Shown here: positions 1-9,239 of the stretch, one piece after another
How the letters are laid out: each line of letters begins with the position of its first letter
Position numbering within the stretch: the stretch's first letter is position 1
Assembly: GCA_937951345.1 (NCBI GenBank)
Contig: CALFCF010000030.1
Location: forward strand, 62,001 to 126,000
Source of the DNA: an uncultured Granulosicoccaceae bacterium
GTDB lineage: Bacteria; Pseudomonadota; Gammaproteobacteria; Granulosicoccales; Granulosicoccaceae
Reading direction: 5' to 3'
DNA: 64,000 nucleotides
Translations under genes and position numbers: made by a program
The notes under the pieces: model-generated
The model's input: the letters and a program-made list of their open reading frames with translations, nothing else
Database searches by the model: none
What the model was told of the DNA's origin: nothing

Positions 1-1085
1 CGACCAACCAACACATCGTTAATGGGAATCTGGCCAAACGCAGCCAACATAAATCCGGCAGCAACCAGCGGCACCCACCACCCTTCAGCAAATACAGCAA
101 GTACAAAAAACGTAACCTGTAGCAGAGCGCAAGCTATAAAAACCCGTCTTGCTGAACCACGATCAAGAAGAAACCCAACGATCAACTGCCCCAGCGACCC
201 AATCGCAAACACGATAAAAGCCATCCAACCCAGAAAAGTCGCGTTTAGCGCCATATCACCTGTTTTCTCGAGAAGCACCCGAGGCAATGCAAATGTAGTG
301 CTTTGGAAAACTATTCCACCACAGGCTGTTGTGATCAATACGATTGCCAGTATGTGAATTACACCGCTCTGACCGAGAACACCTTTAATCGATTTGTCAT
401 TGCCGTTTGCTGTGTCAGGCTGCGGACTCGGTGAAGACGGTGGGGTTGCTCTGTTTGTCAGACCGGGAGAAAAATACTGAACCTTACGAGCGTATACAAT
501 CCCCAGTAAAATTGAAAACACCCCTGGCACGATAAACGCGCTACGCCAGCTAGCAATATCAATCAAAGCACCCGTTAACAACGCCGCGACCGCTACACCA
601 AGATTACCCCATACACCATTACTCGCTACACGCAGGCCGGTTTTGCTACGTCCTTCCAATACCAGTGCGATTCCGACCGGGTGATAAATTGCGGCAAACA
701 TGCCGACAACAAACAAACCGACAGCCAAACTAACGGGTGTTGTCGCCAGCGCACACAAGATTGAAGCGAATCCGCACCCAAGGAAGAAAACCACCATCAG
801 TTTTTCTCGACCAAACCGGTCTGCCAGCCAGCCGGCCGGCAAAGTGAAAGCGGCAAAGGCGATAAAACCCGGTGTTGCATAGGGTATAAGTGCTGCGTAG
901 GAAAGGCCCCAATCATGAACCAGAACAACTGCGGCAACCGTTGAGAATATCAGCATGAACAGATGATCAAGAAAATGACCCATGTTCATAAATAGAAAAT
1001 GCACGCGTGCGCCTGTCAGTTTCTCATCATCTGGCGCATCATCCTGCACCGGTATATCAGTTGTCGCTGCAGTGTTTTGCGTCAC
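1..1085 (-). CDS. MFS transporter, 3' end outside the window
   Basis: The minus strand is open from a GTG at 1085 to the window edge (about 361 codons, no stop), so the C-terminus is missing. The translation is a chain of hydrophobic helices. After helix 2 it carries GWLADRFGRE, the motif A loop of the major facilitator superfamily, which supports an inner-membrane secondary transporter. The hydrophilic N-terminus (about 30 residues, rich in Asp and Thr) precedes HFLFMNMGHFLDHLF, reminiscent of the MFS subgroup that includes fosmidomycin-resistance-like exporters. A loop rich in Pro and Ser lies near the middle, as expected between the two six-helix halves. An internal ATG is possible as the start. 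The substrate cannot be read from the sequence. Confidence 0.85.
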   Translation of the reverse strand, partial: MTQNTAATTDIPVQDDAPDDEKLTGARVHFLFMNMGHFLDHLFMLIFSTVAAVVLVHDWGLSYAALIPYATPGFIAFAAFTLPAGWLADRFGREKLMVVFFLGCGFASILCALATTPVSLAVGLFVVGMFAAIYHPVGIALVLEGRSKTGLRVASNGVWGNLGVAVAALLTGALIDIASWRSAFIVPGVFSILLGIVYARKVQYFSPGLTNRATPPSSPSPQPDTANGNDKSIKGVLGQSGVIHILAIVLITTACGGIVFQSTTFALPRVLLEKTGDMALNATFLGWMAFIVFAIGSLGQLIVGFLLDRGSARRVFIACALLQVTFFVLAVFAEGWWVPLVAAGFMLAAFGQIPINDVLVG

Positions 1086-1255
1086 GTACTGATCATATCC
1101 TTCAGGTTGGAATGACGAAGAGCTACGTCGTTAGTCCAGCGGACTTAGGGACTCATTAATCGAAACACCGGAACAATGCAAAATTTGCTCGAACAGTGGC
1201 AGGTGTCCCCTTGTGAACATGCGATTGATCAGCATGGTAGTTAATCAGAGACTAA

Positions 1256-1834
1256 CTAAAGCGGATTGACTGTAATATTGACCGGTACATCCTGAGGCGA
1301 TTGCGTGCCGCCGGAGCCTCCACCCGCTTGAGAAGCCAGCACGCCAACAGCTAAGACACCCAGCGCTGCCAGTAACCATCGGTTCCGGTTGGACACTCGC
1401 GGCGTCGCGGCAGGCACAATAATAGGATTACCTGCGCGTAGCTCTCGCACCAGCGGATCGAAAGCAAAACCGGTTAAAGACTTGTTGCCACCTGCATCTT
1501 CTGCCTGAACGTAATACTCAATGTTGCGGTTGTCCCCACTATCCGTTTCTATCGTTGCAGTAAACACATCTGTACTGCCGATTTTCTCCATCTTTTGTGC
1601 AAGATAGGCTTCGTCACCGGTAAGTCTGTGGTAGAGGATGACACTGACGAGCGTTTTGTCATCAGATACCTTGGCAGAAAAAACCTGAGCCTCCCCGGCA
1701 AACCCGCTGGCAACTTCATCAAGTGCGATGATCGGCGCGTCTATATCAGCAGATTGTGCATGCAGCGAACCAAGCACTAACAAACTAAGCGTGATGGTCA
1801 ACAACGCACTGGTCAACGCGTGACGCAAATGCAT
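1256..1834 (-). CDS. Secreted Ig-like protein with C-terminal membrane anchor
   Basis: I do not recognise a named family. From the ATG at 1834 the protein has 192 residues and opens with a typical signal peptide (MHLRH, a hydrophobic stretch, then cleavage near LHAQS). In-frame starts at 1879 (ATG, after AGAGAA) and 1903 (GTG) would put about 15 to 23 extra residues before it. The mature part is a beta-rich domain of about 100 residues ending in IEYYVQAEDAGGNKS, a pattern common in Ig or fibronectin-type extracellular domains. A second hydrophobic helix (WLLAALGVLAVGVLAS) and a Gly/Ser tail follow, so the domain is probably periplasmic and anchored at its C-terminus. It lies 298 nt downstream of the hexapeptide-repeat gene on the same strand, suggesting joint function. 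Role unknown. Confidence 0.7.
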   Translation of the reverse strand: MHLRHALTSALLTITLSLLVLGSLHAQSADIDAPIIALDEVASGFAGEAQVFSAKVSDDKTLVSVILYHRLTGDEAYLAQKMEKIGSTDVFTATIETDSGDNRNIEYYVQAEDAGGNKSLTGFAFDPLVRELRAGNPIIVPAATPRVSNRNRWLLAALGVLAVGVLASQAGGGSGGTQSPQDVPVNITVNPL

Positions 1835-2132
1835 CAATCCAACCGTGAGCGAATTCAACAAACTGTGTTGATCAATCATAAAATTCTCTGTTGTTTCTAA
1901 CACCGGGCTTACCTATACCACGGCAGCCTGATCACCAGACGCATAAAAGGAGCCCGCTGTGGCTTTGGACAGTTTACCTGTGTCAGTTTGAATTGCCATG
2001 GTATTAGCTCACACATGTCATCCTTCGGTCACATGCCGGCTTTATAACGACGAGGAATATGGCCTCTATGCCTGTATTACGGTGTGTTCACATCGAAAAG
2101 CGTGTTTACACGTACAACGAAAACAGGACCAA

Positions 2133-4997
2133 CTACCAAACTATTTTTGACCAATTGCCGTTAGCGCCACGGCGACTGGATATCGGCGTGTCAGTATAGT
2201 CTTCAGGCGGCGCTGAGCGTACGCCATCACGTGTAACACTACGTATCGACAGTGACCCTCTGACCAGACCACTGGCGGGCTGCGCAGACACATTGCCGAT
2301 TCGCACATCAAGCGAATCAAAGTTGCGGAATAGCTGCAGGTATAAACCAATTTTTGCACTGGATTGTTGCGTTAGCGCCACCACACGTTCCATATCCTTG
2401 GCTTCTATCGCACGCTCCAATGCCTGAAATCTACGATACACACTGGCGAGATCCTGATCTGTAATTGGCTCAACCTGACGGGTCTGTACTGGCCGTTGCG
2501 CTGCTGCTTGTGTTTGGTTTTGTGGTGTACCGGTCACGGCAACCGCATCAGTATCGTCTGTATTGATTGTCGGTGTCTGCGCGCTGCCGGTTGACGACTC
2601 TGCCCGTCGTTGCAGTTCAGCGGCGCTGGCTCTTAAACGTTCTCGTTCGCGCTGCAATGCAACCTGCCGCTCGCGTTCAATGATCGCTTCGCGCGCCCGC
2701 TGCTGCTCCGCACGTCGCTGAGCTGCAAGTCGCTCCGCTTCAGCGACACGCTGCTGCAGCTCGGTCTGCCGTCGCGCTTCAGCCTGCTGCTCAGCCACAC
2801 GCCTCTGTGCGGCCAGCCGCTGTGCTGTCGCAAGGCGTTGTTCTTCTGCTAGGCGTTGCTGTTCTGCCAGACGTTGCTGTTCTGCCAGACGTTGCTGTTC
2901 TGCCTGACGTTGTTCTTCTGCCAGACGTTGCTCTTCTGCCAGGCGTTGCTGTTCTGCCAGACGTTGCTCTTCTGCCTGACGTTGCTCTTCTGCCAGACGT
3001 TGCTCTTCTGCCAGACGTTGCTGTTCTGCCAGACGTTGCTGTTCTGCCAGACGTTGCTCTTCTGCCTGACGTTGCTCTTCTGCCTGACGTTGCTCTTCTG
3101 CCTGACGTTGCTGTTCTGCCTGACGTTGCTGTTCTGCCTGACGTTGCTGTTCTGCCAGGCGCTGTTCTTCTGCGAGGCGTTGTTCTTCTGCGAGGCGTTG
3201 CTCTTCTGCCAGACGTTGTTCTTCTGCCTGACGTTGCTGTTCTGCTAAACGTTGTTCTTCTGCGAGGCGTTGTTCTTCTGCAAGACGTTGCTGTTCTGCT
3301 AAACGTTGTTCTTCAGCCTGTTGAATCGTGCTTTCTTGTTGCGCAGCTGTCAGTGCCGCCTCCCGGGCTTCCTCTGCTAGCTGTCTGGCTTCAGCCAACT
3401 GTCGCTGCTGTTCAGCCAAACGGGCCTCTTCAGCGATACGGCGCTCTTCAATCTCGCGGAGCCGTTCCTCCGCTGCTTGTTGTTCGAGGCGAAGCTGTTC
3501 ACGTATCTCCTCTAGGCGCTTTTCTTCCTCAAGCCGCGCGGATTCTGCTGCCAGTCGCTGATTCTCCAACGCTTCGATTCTGGCTGCTTCCTGCTCACGC
3601 TGCTCTTCAAGAATACGGTCAAGCTCCGCACGCTGTTGTTCACGCTCTGCTGTTGCTGCTTCTCGAGCTTCTCGTGTTTGCTCGGCGATAAGCTGCGCTT
3701 CTTCTCTGAGTCGCGCAGTTTCCTCTGCAAACTGTTGCAGCTGTCCCAGCGAAACAGTATCTATTGCTTCAGTTTCGTTATCAGGTTGAACTGCAAGCGT
3801 GACTTCCTCCTGCGCAGGCGTGGTGGCTGGTGATACCAAAGAAGAGTCAGCCTGACTAGTCTGCGTCCCCTGACTACCACTACGCAGCGCTTCAATCTGC
3901 GTACTCAGTGCATCAAACTCCGGTTTACCATAACCATAAACTGCCAGATCCAGTGCAGCAATTTCTGTCTCTGCTGTGTCAAGTTCTCCCGCATCGACCA
4001 GCGACTGGATAGCAGCCTGGGCTTCATCGCTTCTATTTTTGAGTGAACTTACGCCGGCAATGACTCCGGTATCTGTTGCACCGGCCACGTCTGCGTTTAC
4101 AGGACTACTATTTGTTTGCACCTGCTCGACCGAGTTGCGATTTGTGTTATCAACAGCGGTTGTCGACTCTCCCGAATCGTGTGGTCGATTAACAAAAAAA
4201 TCAAATGCAGTGACCATGACACCGACACCGACAAGCACGACCGCAATGGTCTGCCACAGCTTTGACTTACCCGAGCTACCCGTTTGCTCCTCAGCAACCG
4301 GAGAGGCAACCCTTGTGGCGTCAAACTCAGGTTCTGCAGAAACAGTACGCGACTCAGCCAGTGCCTGGTCGAGATCATCCAGAAAACCAACCGTATCGTC
4401 AGTGGAAACAGTGTGCGCTGGGTTCGGTGGTTCGGCAGCCGCGTTGCCGTTATCAGCTGGCGATTGAAAAATCGTATTGTCAGGACTAGCTGTGACGGCG
4501 GATTGGTGCTGCGTTGACGCACCGTTTGAATGCTGAGGTATTGCCGCGGCCTCTGGTAGCGGATAGGGCTGTGGTTTGACTTTGACCTGCGGTCCGCCAC
4601 TACCAATGCCTGTGGGTCCGGCTGGACGGTTATCATCTTTTGCAAGAATATCTTCTATGGGCACCGCGGCACGCTTTACCGGCCAGACACCCGGGTTCTG
4701 TCCGCCAGGGAATGCACCTGCTCGACGCACTCTGTTTTTCGACCGTCGCCTACCTGTGCCATTACCGTTGCCCGTGGTATGGTCGTTTCGAGCTGCGCCG
4801 CGCGCAACTAGATCCGCCGGGACCGGTTCGGGACCAATGCCGCCATTGGCCCCATTGGCTCCAACCTGTCCATGATCACCCCGGTTTTGCACGTTTGGTA
4901 TCTCTGACAGATCGGCAGACGAGCCCTCTGCCGGCGCGGACAACGCGTCAGCAGCGCGTGATTCGCCACCAGAGCCTTTGTTAAATATGTTCGTCAT
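2133..4997 (-). CDS. TolA-like membrane protein with hexapeptide-repeat coiled coil
   Basis: This is a 954-residue protein without a clear named family. Residues 1-245 are low-complexity (Gly, Asn, Pro, Ala) and probably disordered. One membrane helix spans about 249-270, preceded by Lys residues, so the N-terminus should be cytoplasmic and the rest periplasmic. Residues of about 320-375 may form a short helical repeat domain. From about 415 to 800 the chain is a charged coiled coil of Arg, Gln, Glu and Ala, including 26 uninterrupted copies of QR(L/Q)AE(E/Q) at 564-719. The last 110 residues (from EPITDQDLASVYRRF) resemble an NTF2/SnoaL-like domain. The overall plan is like TolA: anchor, long stalk, small C-terminal domain. 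ATG start with AAGAG upstream. A role spanning the envelope is inferred only. Confidence 0.85.
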   Translation of the reverse strand: MTNIFNKGSGGESRAADALSAPAEGSSADLSEIPNVQNRGDHGQVGANGANGGIGPEPVPADLVARGAARNDHTTGNGNGTGRRRSKNRVRRAGAFPGGQNPGVWPVKRAAVPIEDILAKDDNRPAGPTGIGSGGPQVKVKPQPYPLPEAAAIPQHSNGASTQHQSAVTASPDNTIFQSPADNGNAAAEPPNPAHTVSTDDTVGFLDDLDQALAESRTVSAEPEFDATRVASPVAEEQTGSSGKSKLWQTIAVVLVGVGVMVTAFDFFVNRPHDSGESTTAVDNTNRNSVEQVQTNSSPVNADVAGATDTGVIAGVSSLKNRSDEAQAAIQSLVDAGELDTAETEIAALDLAVYGYGKPEFDALSTQIEALRSGSQGTQTSQADSSLVSPATTPAQEEVTLAVQPDNETEAIDTVSLGQLQQFAEETARLREEAQLIAEQTREAREAATAEREQQRAELDRILEEQREQEAARIEALENQRLAAESARLEEEKRLEEIREQLRLEQQAAEERLREIEERRIAEEARLAEQQRQLAEARQLAEEAREAALTAAQQESTIQQAEEQRLAEQQRLAEEQRLAEEQRLAEQQRQAEEQRLAEEQRLAEEQRLAEEQRLAEQQRQAEQQRQAEQQRQAEEQRQAEEQRQAEEQRLAEQQRLAEQQRLAEEQRLAEEQRQAEEQRLAEQQRLAEEQRLAEEQRQAEQQRLAEQQRLAEQQRLAEEQRLATAQRLAAQRRVAEQQAEARRQTELQQRVAEAERLAAQRRAEQQRAREAIIERERQVALQRERERLRASAAELQRRAESSTGSAQTPTINTDDTDAVAVTGTPQNQTQAAAQRPVQTRQVEPITDQDLASVYRRFQALERAIEAKDMERVVALTQQSSAKIGLYLQLFRNFDSLDVRIGNVSAQPASGLVRGSLSIRSVTRDGVRSAPPEDYTDTPISSRRGANGNWSKIVW
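2841..3308 (-). repeat. 26 tandem copies of an 18-bp coding repeat
   Basis: Twenty-six adjacent in-frame 18-bp units encode QRLAEE, QRLAEQ, QRQAEE or QRQAEQ. Two degenerate units (QRLATA, QRLAAQ) follow on the C-terminal side. The units differ mostly at a few positions, which suggests recent expansion by slippage or unequal exchange. Because the unit length is a multiple of three, copy-number change lengthens or shortens the stalk by 6 residues without a frameshift. Confidence 0.97.
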
Positions 4998-5136
4998 TGA
5001 TTGCTCTTACAACCCATCTGCCATGATAGACCAAATAGGCCCTCGAAATTAACCGAGTCCTTCCGGCAAATGATGGTCAAATCCTGCCTATGTCACATTT
5101 TTTACACGTAGAAACATCCAATGGCGACCTTCTGCG

Positions 5137-6162
5137 ATGAGTAATAGCCAGAAACGCTTGCCGGCAACATCACATTCAACCAGCAGCAGATACGACCTGC
5201 AAACACAGAGACACGGATTCAGGACATGGTTCCTGAGCAGTCAAGACAACATCGGACTGGCAGCCGCAATGATGCTGGTAGGTCTGGCCAGCCTGTCCCT
5301 TCAGGATGCGCTGGTCAAGCTCATCAGTCAGCAGACCACCCTATGGCAACTGCAGGCGTTCAGGGGAAGTTTAAATCTGGTGCTCCTACTTGTAATAGTG
5401 GCACCACTGATTGGTGTTAAACGCTGGCGCCCCAAAAAAACCGGCTGGGTAATTCTAAGAGGTGCGTTGCAGATGGCAGCCATGTTGTTTTTTTTCGGGG
5501 CAGCACCACTTATTGATCTAACACAAATGGCAGCAGGCCTGTATACGTTCCCGTTGTTTGTGGGCCTCTTTGGATTCTGGTTTAACGACAAACCGGGTAT
5601 CTGGCGAATCCTTGCAATTCTGACAGGCTTCACCGGTAGCGCACTTGTGTTGCAACCAGACCTGCAACAACTATCAATATTCAGTCTGATGCCAATTGCT
5701 GCCGGATTCTGCTACGCGTGGTTCGTGATAATCACCCGTACAAAATGCCGGCACGAAGAACCACTGGTGCTGGTATTTGTTTCAAACATTGTGATTGCAG
5801 CCAGCGGATGGCTGATGATGATTTTACTTACTCTATATCCGCTGAGTCATTCACTGCAGATAAACAATCCGTTTCTATTATCCGCCAACAGTCCATTGAC
5901 ATGGATAGTCTTGCTGGTGGTTTTTGTTTGCTCGATTCTTAATACAACCGGTAATATGTGTCTCAGTAAAGCGTATCAATCCGCCGACTCCACGCTGCTC
6001 GCTCCTATTGATTACAGCTACCTGATCATTGCAACGTGTTGGGGCGTGCTGTTATTTGCTGACCTGCCGGATGCGATGTCGATACTCGGTTTGATGTTGA
6101 TCGCACTCGGCGGCATCATTGTCATGCTGCGCGGACGTCTGCTCGTCGAAGTTAAAAACTGA
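5137..6162 (+). CDS. EamA/DMT-family transporter
   Basis: A 341-residue inner-membrane protein with about ten predicted helices in two homologous halves, the layout of the drug/metabolite transporter superfamily (EamA domains). About 40 hydrophilic residues precede the first helix. Features include SLQDALVKLI in helix 1, the RGSLN segment at helix 2, and a second-half helix with the SADSTLLAPIDYSYLI pattern typical of the family near the end of the second EamA repeat. It diverges from the repeat-protein gene across 139 nt and converges on the gene at 6209. The ATG lacks a strong Shine-Dalgarno sequence, so an internal start is possible. Substrate unknown; family members export amino acids, nucleosides or other small metabolites. 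Confidence 0.88.
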   Translation: MSNSQKRLPATSHSTSSRYDLQTQRHGFRTWFLSSQDNIGLAAAMMLVGLASLSLQDALVKLISQQTTLWQLQAFRGSLNLVLLLVIVAPLIGVKRWRPKKTGWVILRGALQMAAMLFFFGAAPLIDLTQMAAGLYTFPLFVGLFGFWFNDKPGIWRILAILTGFTGSALVLQPDLQQLSIFSLMPIAAGFCYAWFVIITRTKCRHEEPLVLVFVSNIVIAASGWLMMILLTLYPLSHSLQINNPFLLSANSPLTWIVLLVVFVCSILNTTGNMCLSKAYQSADSTLLAPIDYSYLIIATCWGVLLFADLPDAMSILGLMLIALGGIIVMLRGRLLVEVKN

Positions 6163-6165
6163 TGC

Positions 6166-6207
6166 GCCAAAGCCAAAGCCAAAGCCAAAGCCAAAGCCAA
6201 AGCCAAA
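6166..6207. repeat. (GCCAAA)7 hexanucleotide microsatellite
   Basis: Seven perfect tandem copies of GCCAAA fill almost the whole 46-nt space between the stop codons of two convergent genes (6162 and 6209). The dipeptide-repeat open frames it creates on the minus strand are artefacts of the repeat. Confidence 0.97.
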
Positions 6208-6208
6208 A

Positions 6209-6922
6209 TTACTTAGCAGTAACTTCGCCGAGATCAACTAACCAGGCGCGCTTTGCCAGGTAGATCGAAACATCGGTGGCGCTACCAGCATCAGCTGCTG
6301 AACCCGAAGATCTCTGCGTACTTTCCGCAACACCATCGGTTGCTGTCGGAAGCTGTGACGAAAGAATCGATCGATCAGGCAGGTGCAGATGTACTGCGGT
6401 GGCAACCGCAGGTCCTCGTAACAGAAAATGGCCGCTAGACTGACCGAACGCGGCACTGTGTGGGCGTAAACCCGGTTGTGGCGAGCGCAACAGTCGCGGA
6501 TCGTCGAAAGTCGCAACCTCAATAACGTCGCCGTCACCGTTCATCCAGACAACGTAAGGGTGATTGGGGCTAATTGATGAGCGACCGCGTACAGTATTAA
6601 ATGTTGCTTCAGCATTAACCGATGCAACCGGCATGACGTTAATCTTCCCGGCAGATGCGGAACGCGCACCTTCACCTGCAATATTTACAATGTGTCTGAC
6701 AACACGCAGTTCCTGCTCATCAACACGAAACAAAATGGACTGCCGTGCGCTTAATTGCTGCCTGTCTGTAAACGAACTGACAGCAGTTGATGATGCTTTG
6801 TCCGCACTTTGCGCAATAGCACCTGTACAAAGAGATAGCAGGCACAACAGTCGCAGGAAACGTGTACCCCAAAGTGACAGCAGCAATCCGGTTTTCAATG
6901 ACATTGCATTTGTTTTCTGCAT
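6209..6922 (-). CDS. Exported protein of unknown function
   Basis: Not recognised. From the ATG at 6922 it has 237 residues. An N-terminal signal sequence (LLCLLSLCTGAIAQSA) should direct export, with cleavage near AIAQ. The mature part is hydrophilic, with ELRVVRHIVNIAGEG, a VWMNGDGDVIEVA segment, and a Ser/Ala-rich linker before the C-terminal AKRAWLVDLGEV. An upstream ATG at 7003, preceded by GGAAC, overlaps the M64 peptidase gene by 11 nt and would add 27 residues. That position makes translational coupling possible, but it leaves an unusually long stretch before the signal sequence. Position directly downstream suggests co-expression with the peptidase. Function unknown. Confidence 0.65.
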   Translation of the reverse strand: MQKTNAMSLKTGLLLSLWGTRFLRLLCLLSLCTGAIAQSADKASSTAVSSFTDRQQLSARQSILFRVDEQELRVVRHIVNIAGEGARSASAGKINVMPVASVNAEATFNTVRGRSSISPNHPYVVWMNGDGDVIEVATFDDPRLLRSPQPGLRPHSAAFGQSSGHFLLRGPAVATAVHLHLPDRSILSSQLPTATDGVAESTQRSSGSAADAGSATDVSIYLAKRAWLVDLGEVTAK

Positions 6923-6992
6923 GTCAACACACTGGAAAGTTGCAACGCGATGTCGCGCTTTTCGCAAGCAGTTGCTGCTACCGATAAGCAGA

Positions 6993-9239
6993 TCATTCAA
7001 CATGAAGGTTCCAGATCCAGCTAAACTGTGACGCGTTCGGAGACGGCAATCGGATCCTGCCGGATACATCTTCGACTCTGACTTCCACCTCATAAGTGCC
7101 GGGCGGTTCAAGTAGGCTCAATGTATTCAGTCCCCTGGCAAATGTGATCTCTTCGCCATCGATATACCACAAGGTGCGCTGAACCGGTTGCCCGAAAGAC
7201 GGCAAAACCGAAAACCGCTGAACATCCCCACCGGACACCCGTACGTCTTGATTCAACGGCGAGATCTCCAGCACCGGCTGAGCCAGTCGATAGACAGATA
7301 GCGCCCATTGCTCACCGTTAACTACACCAAACGGCAATGTGTTGTCACGCATTCGACTGGTGCTGGTTGCACGGAAGAAACCGTCAGACTGGTAGAACGC
7401 ACCTTCAAATATCCCTACACGTGGATCACCGGCCTGCGATGCCAGGCCATCGCCGTCAATCCAGTGAGACCACGGCACCAGCATGGGGTCATCGAGTACC
7501 GAAACATTGGCAAAGCGTCCCTCTGAAAAAATACCGGCCACAATTTCCGGCACCTCTGAATCCACATACTCATCGGCAAGACCGGCAATACTGTGCCCTA
7601 ATTCGTGCAGCGCTATTTCAGGTGATGAAGCTGATGCAATGGCGACACTGCCACCACTGCCACCGAAACGGCTGTCGTTCACCAGTAGAACTATCTGGTC
7701 AAGATTAGGATACTCGTCCAGCGCAACATCGAACAACTTGCCCGTATCAGCACAAATCAGGCGTGGCAATCCCTGACAGAAATATCCGGAATCAAATGCA
7801 GTATCACGAACATCGCTGGAAAAATCGTCGTCTGCACCTGAATCCACAGACGGTATTTTGATGCTGTGAATATTCCAGGCATCAAAATGTGTATGAATCG
7901 CCGGATCACGTTCCATCAAGGCAATGAAATCTTCAACATCTTCATCAAACGTATTGACTTCATCACTCTTGTAACCATCACCAAGCACAACCAGATGCAC
8001 GCCCCAGCCATCACGCCGTCCACGCAAAGTTCTGCCAAGCCCTGATGCTGTCAGCGGTCGTATCGTGATGGGGATAATTTCACGCGTGGTGCTGCCGAGT
8101 AGATCAGTTGCTATAACCACCAGATTTACATCAGTAACCTCAGTGACTTCGTCCGCAGTCAGAGCCAGACTACCGCCAATAATTTCAACACTAGCGAAGT
8201 CATTCGGTTCAGTCTGGAGCGTAACAAAGTCTCCATCAGGGTCATCAGGAAACAGATTAACAATTACCTCGTCACCGGCATCAATAATAGAGGGGAACTG
8301 CTCTGCATTAACCGTTGGGGAATCATTGATATCGAGTACTTCCACAGCAAACGGACCGGCTTGTGCCTGAAGCCCATCTTCGTCGGTGACAATAAAACGA
8401 ATGCCACGGTAAATTCCGACATCCTGTTGTAGGGGAAGACCCGTTACGCGACCAGATAAACTGTCGAGCGATGCCCAGCCCGGTAAGTTTTCAGCGCTGA
8501 ATACAAGTGCTCCACCATCTGTATCAGTAGCCATCAGCGATCCGTTATAAATGCTGTCTTGTTCAGCTACGCGACTTAGATCGACAGACAACTGCGGAGC
8601 ATCCGGCACGTTGGCCACCACAAATTCCACTGCCGATGTGCGCGTAACACCCGATGCATCGACACTGCGATAGACCAAACCGTCGCGGCCATAGAAATCA
8701 GTGGCTGGCCGGTAAGTAAATCTACCGGTCGAATCATCGATATCCAGTACACCACCCAATGGCAGTGTGTCAGCTTCAAACGAACTACCAGTAGCTGCCA
8801 GCGAAGCAACAACGTTTCCATCGGCATCGCTTTCCAGAGAAGGCAGTTGACCTTCAAAGACAGACTCTTCTTCAAGTAAAAAGCTGCGTACAGGATCGAT
8901 TGACAACACCAAACCGGGGCCGGGACCCGCAGCGCCGGTTCCTGGCAACTGGGTCGCAGGTGCCACTGAGGCACCGTCTCCGTCACTTGATGACGAACCA
9001 CCGCACGCACTAACCGCCACCAGGAGGCAGACAATAAATAGAAATTTCAACCGAGGTTGACCAGGAAGTTCAGGTGTTACAGGGAAGGAACAACAGCAAT
9101 GACGGCTGCCTGAGGAGCTGCACGCAGATCTGTCTTGCCGAATAGCTAACGCTGACACTATTGACCGGGCCAACGCAAAAAGCCCCGGTACAGAAGAGGT
9201 CAGGCACTTCGTCAGATTTCCGAGTAAAGCATGCGACAT
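6993..9239 (-). CDS. Secreted M64-family (IgA-peptidase-like) metallopeptidase, lipoprotein
   Basis: A 748-residue frame (longest start). The motif HELGHSIAGLADEY begins at His545. HExxH with a downstream acidic ligand plus LADEY is the zinc site of peptidase family M64, and VVLGDGYKSDE at the start of the catalytic domain also matches that family. Before it lie one or two Ig/cadherin-like modules (ATDTDGG, VLDINDSPTV). A bacterial lipobox (LLVAVSAC, then GGSSSSDGDG) is near residue 80, so the mature protein is probably a lipoprotein. The about 60 residues before the signal helix are unlikely to belong. A TTG at 9050 would give a normal signal peptide but lacks a clear ribosome site. A short Ig-like C-terminal domain follows the protease. 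Substrate unknown. Confidence 0.85.
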   Translation of the reverse strand: MSHALLGNLTKCLTSSVPGLFALARSIVSALAIRQDRSACSSSGSRHCCCSFPVTPELPGQPRLKFLFIVCLLVAVSACGGSSSSDGDGASVAPATQLPGTGAAGPGPGLVLSIDPVRSFLLEEESVFEGQLPSLESDADGNVVASLAATGSSFEADTLPLGGVLDIDDSTGRFTYRPATDFYGRDGLVYRSVDASGVTRTSAVEFVVANVPDAPQLSVDLSRVAEQDSIYNGSLMATDTDGGALVFSAENLPGWASLDSLSGRVTGLPLQQDVGIYRGIRFIVTDEDGLQAQAGPFAVEVLDINDSPTVNAEQFPSIIDAGDEVIVNLFPDDPDGDFVTLQTEPNDFASVEIIGGSLALTADEVTEVTDVNLVVIATDLLGSTTREIIPITIRPLTASGLGRTLRGRRDGWGVHLVVLGDGYKSDEVNTFDEDVEDFIALMERDPAIHTHFDAWNIHSIKIPSVDSGADDDFSSDVRDTAFDSGYFCQGLPRLICADTGKLFDVALDEYPNLDQIVLLVNDSRFGGSGGSVAIASASSPEIALHELGHSIAGLADEYVDSEVPEIVAGIFSEGRFANVSVLDDPMLVPWSHWIDGDGLASQAGDPRVGIFEGAFYQSDGFFRATSTSRMRDNTLPFGVVNGEQWALSVYRLAQPVLEISPLNQDVRVSGGDVQRFSVLPSFGQPVQRTLWYIDGEEITFARGLNTLSLLEPPGTYEVEVRVEDVSGRIRLPSPNASQFSWIWNLHVE

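Noticed and set aside
2841-3308. Possible CRISPR array or intergenic satellite
   Set aside because: The units are contiguous with no spacers and lie inside a single reading frame.
2807-3691. Long plus-strand open frames (294 and 130 codons) rich in Leu, Val, Cys and Phe
   Set aside because: They are antisense translations of the 18-bp repeat, whose period keeps all frames free of stops. They have no ribosome site and the composition is purely repetitive.
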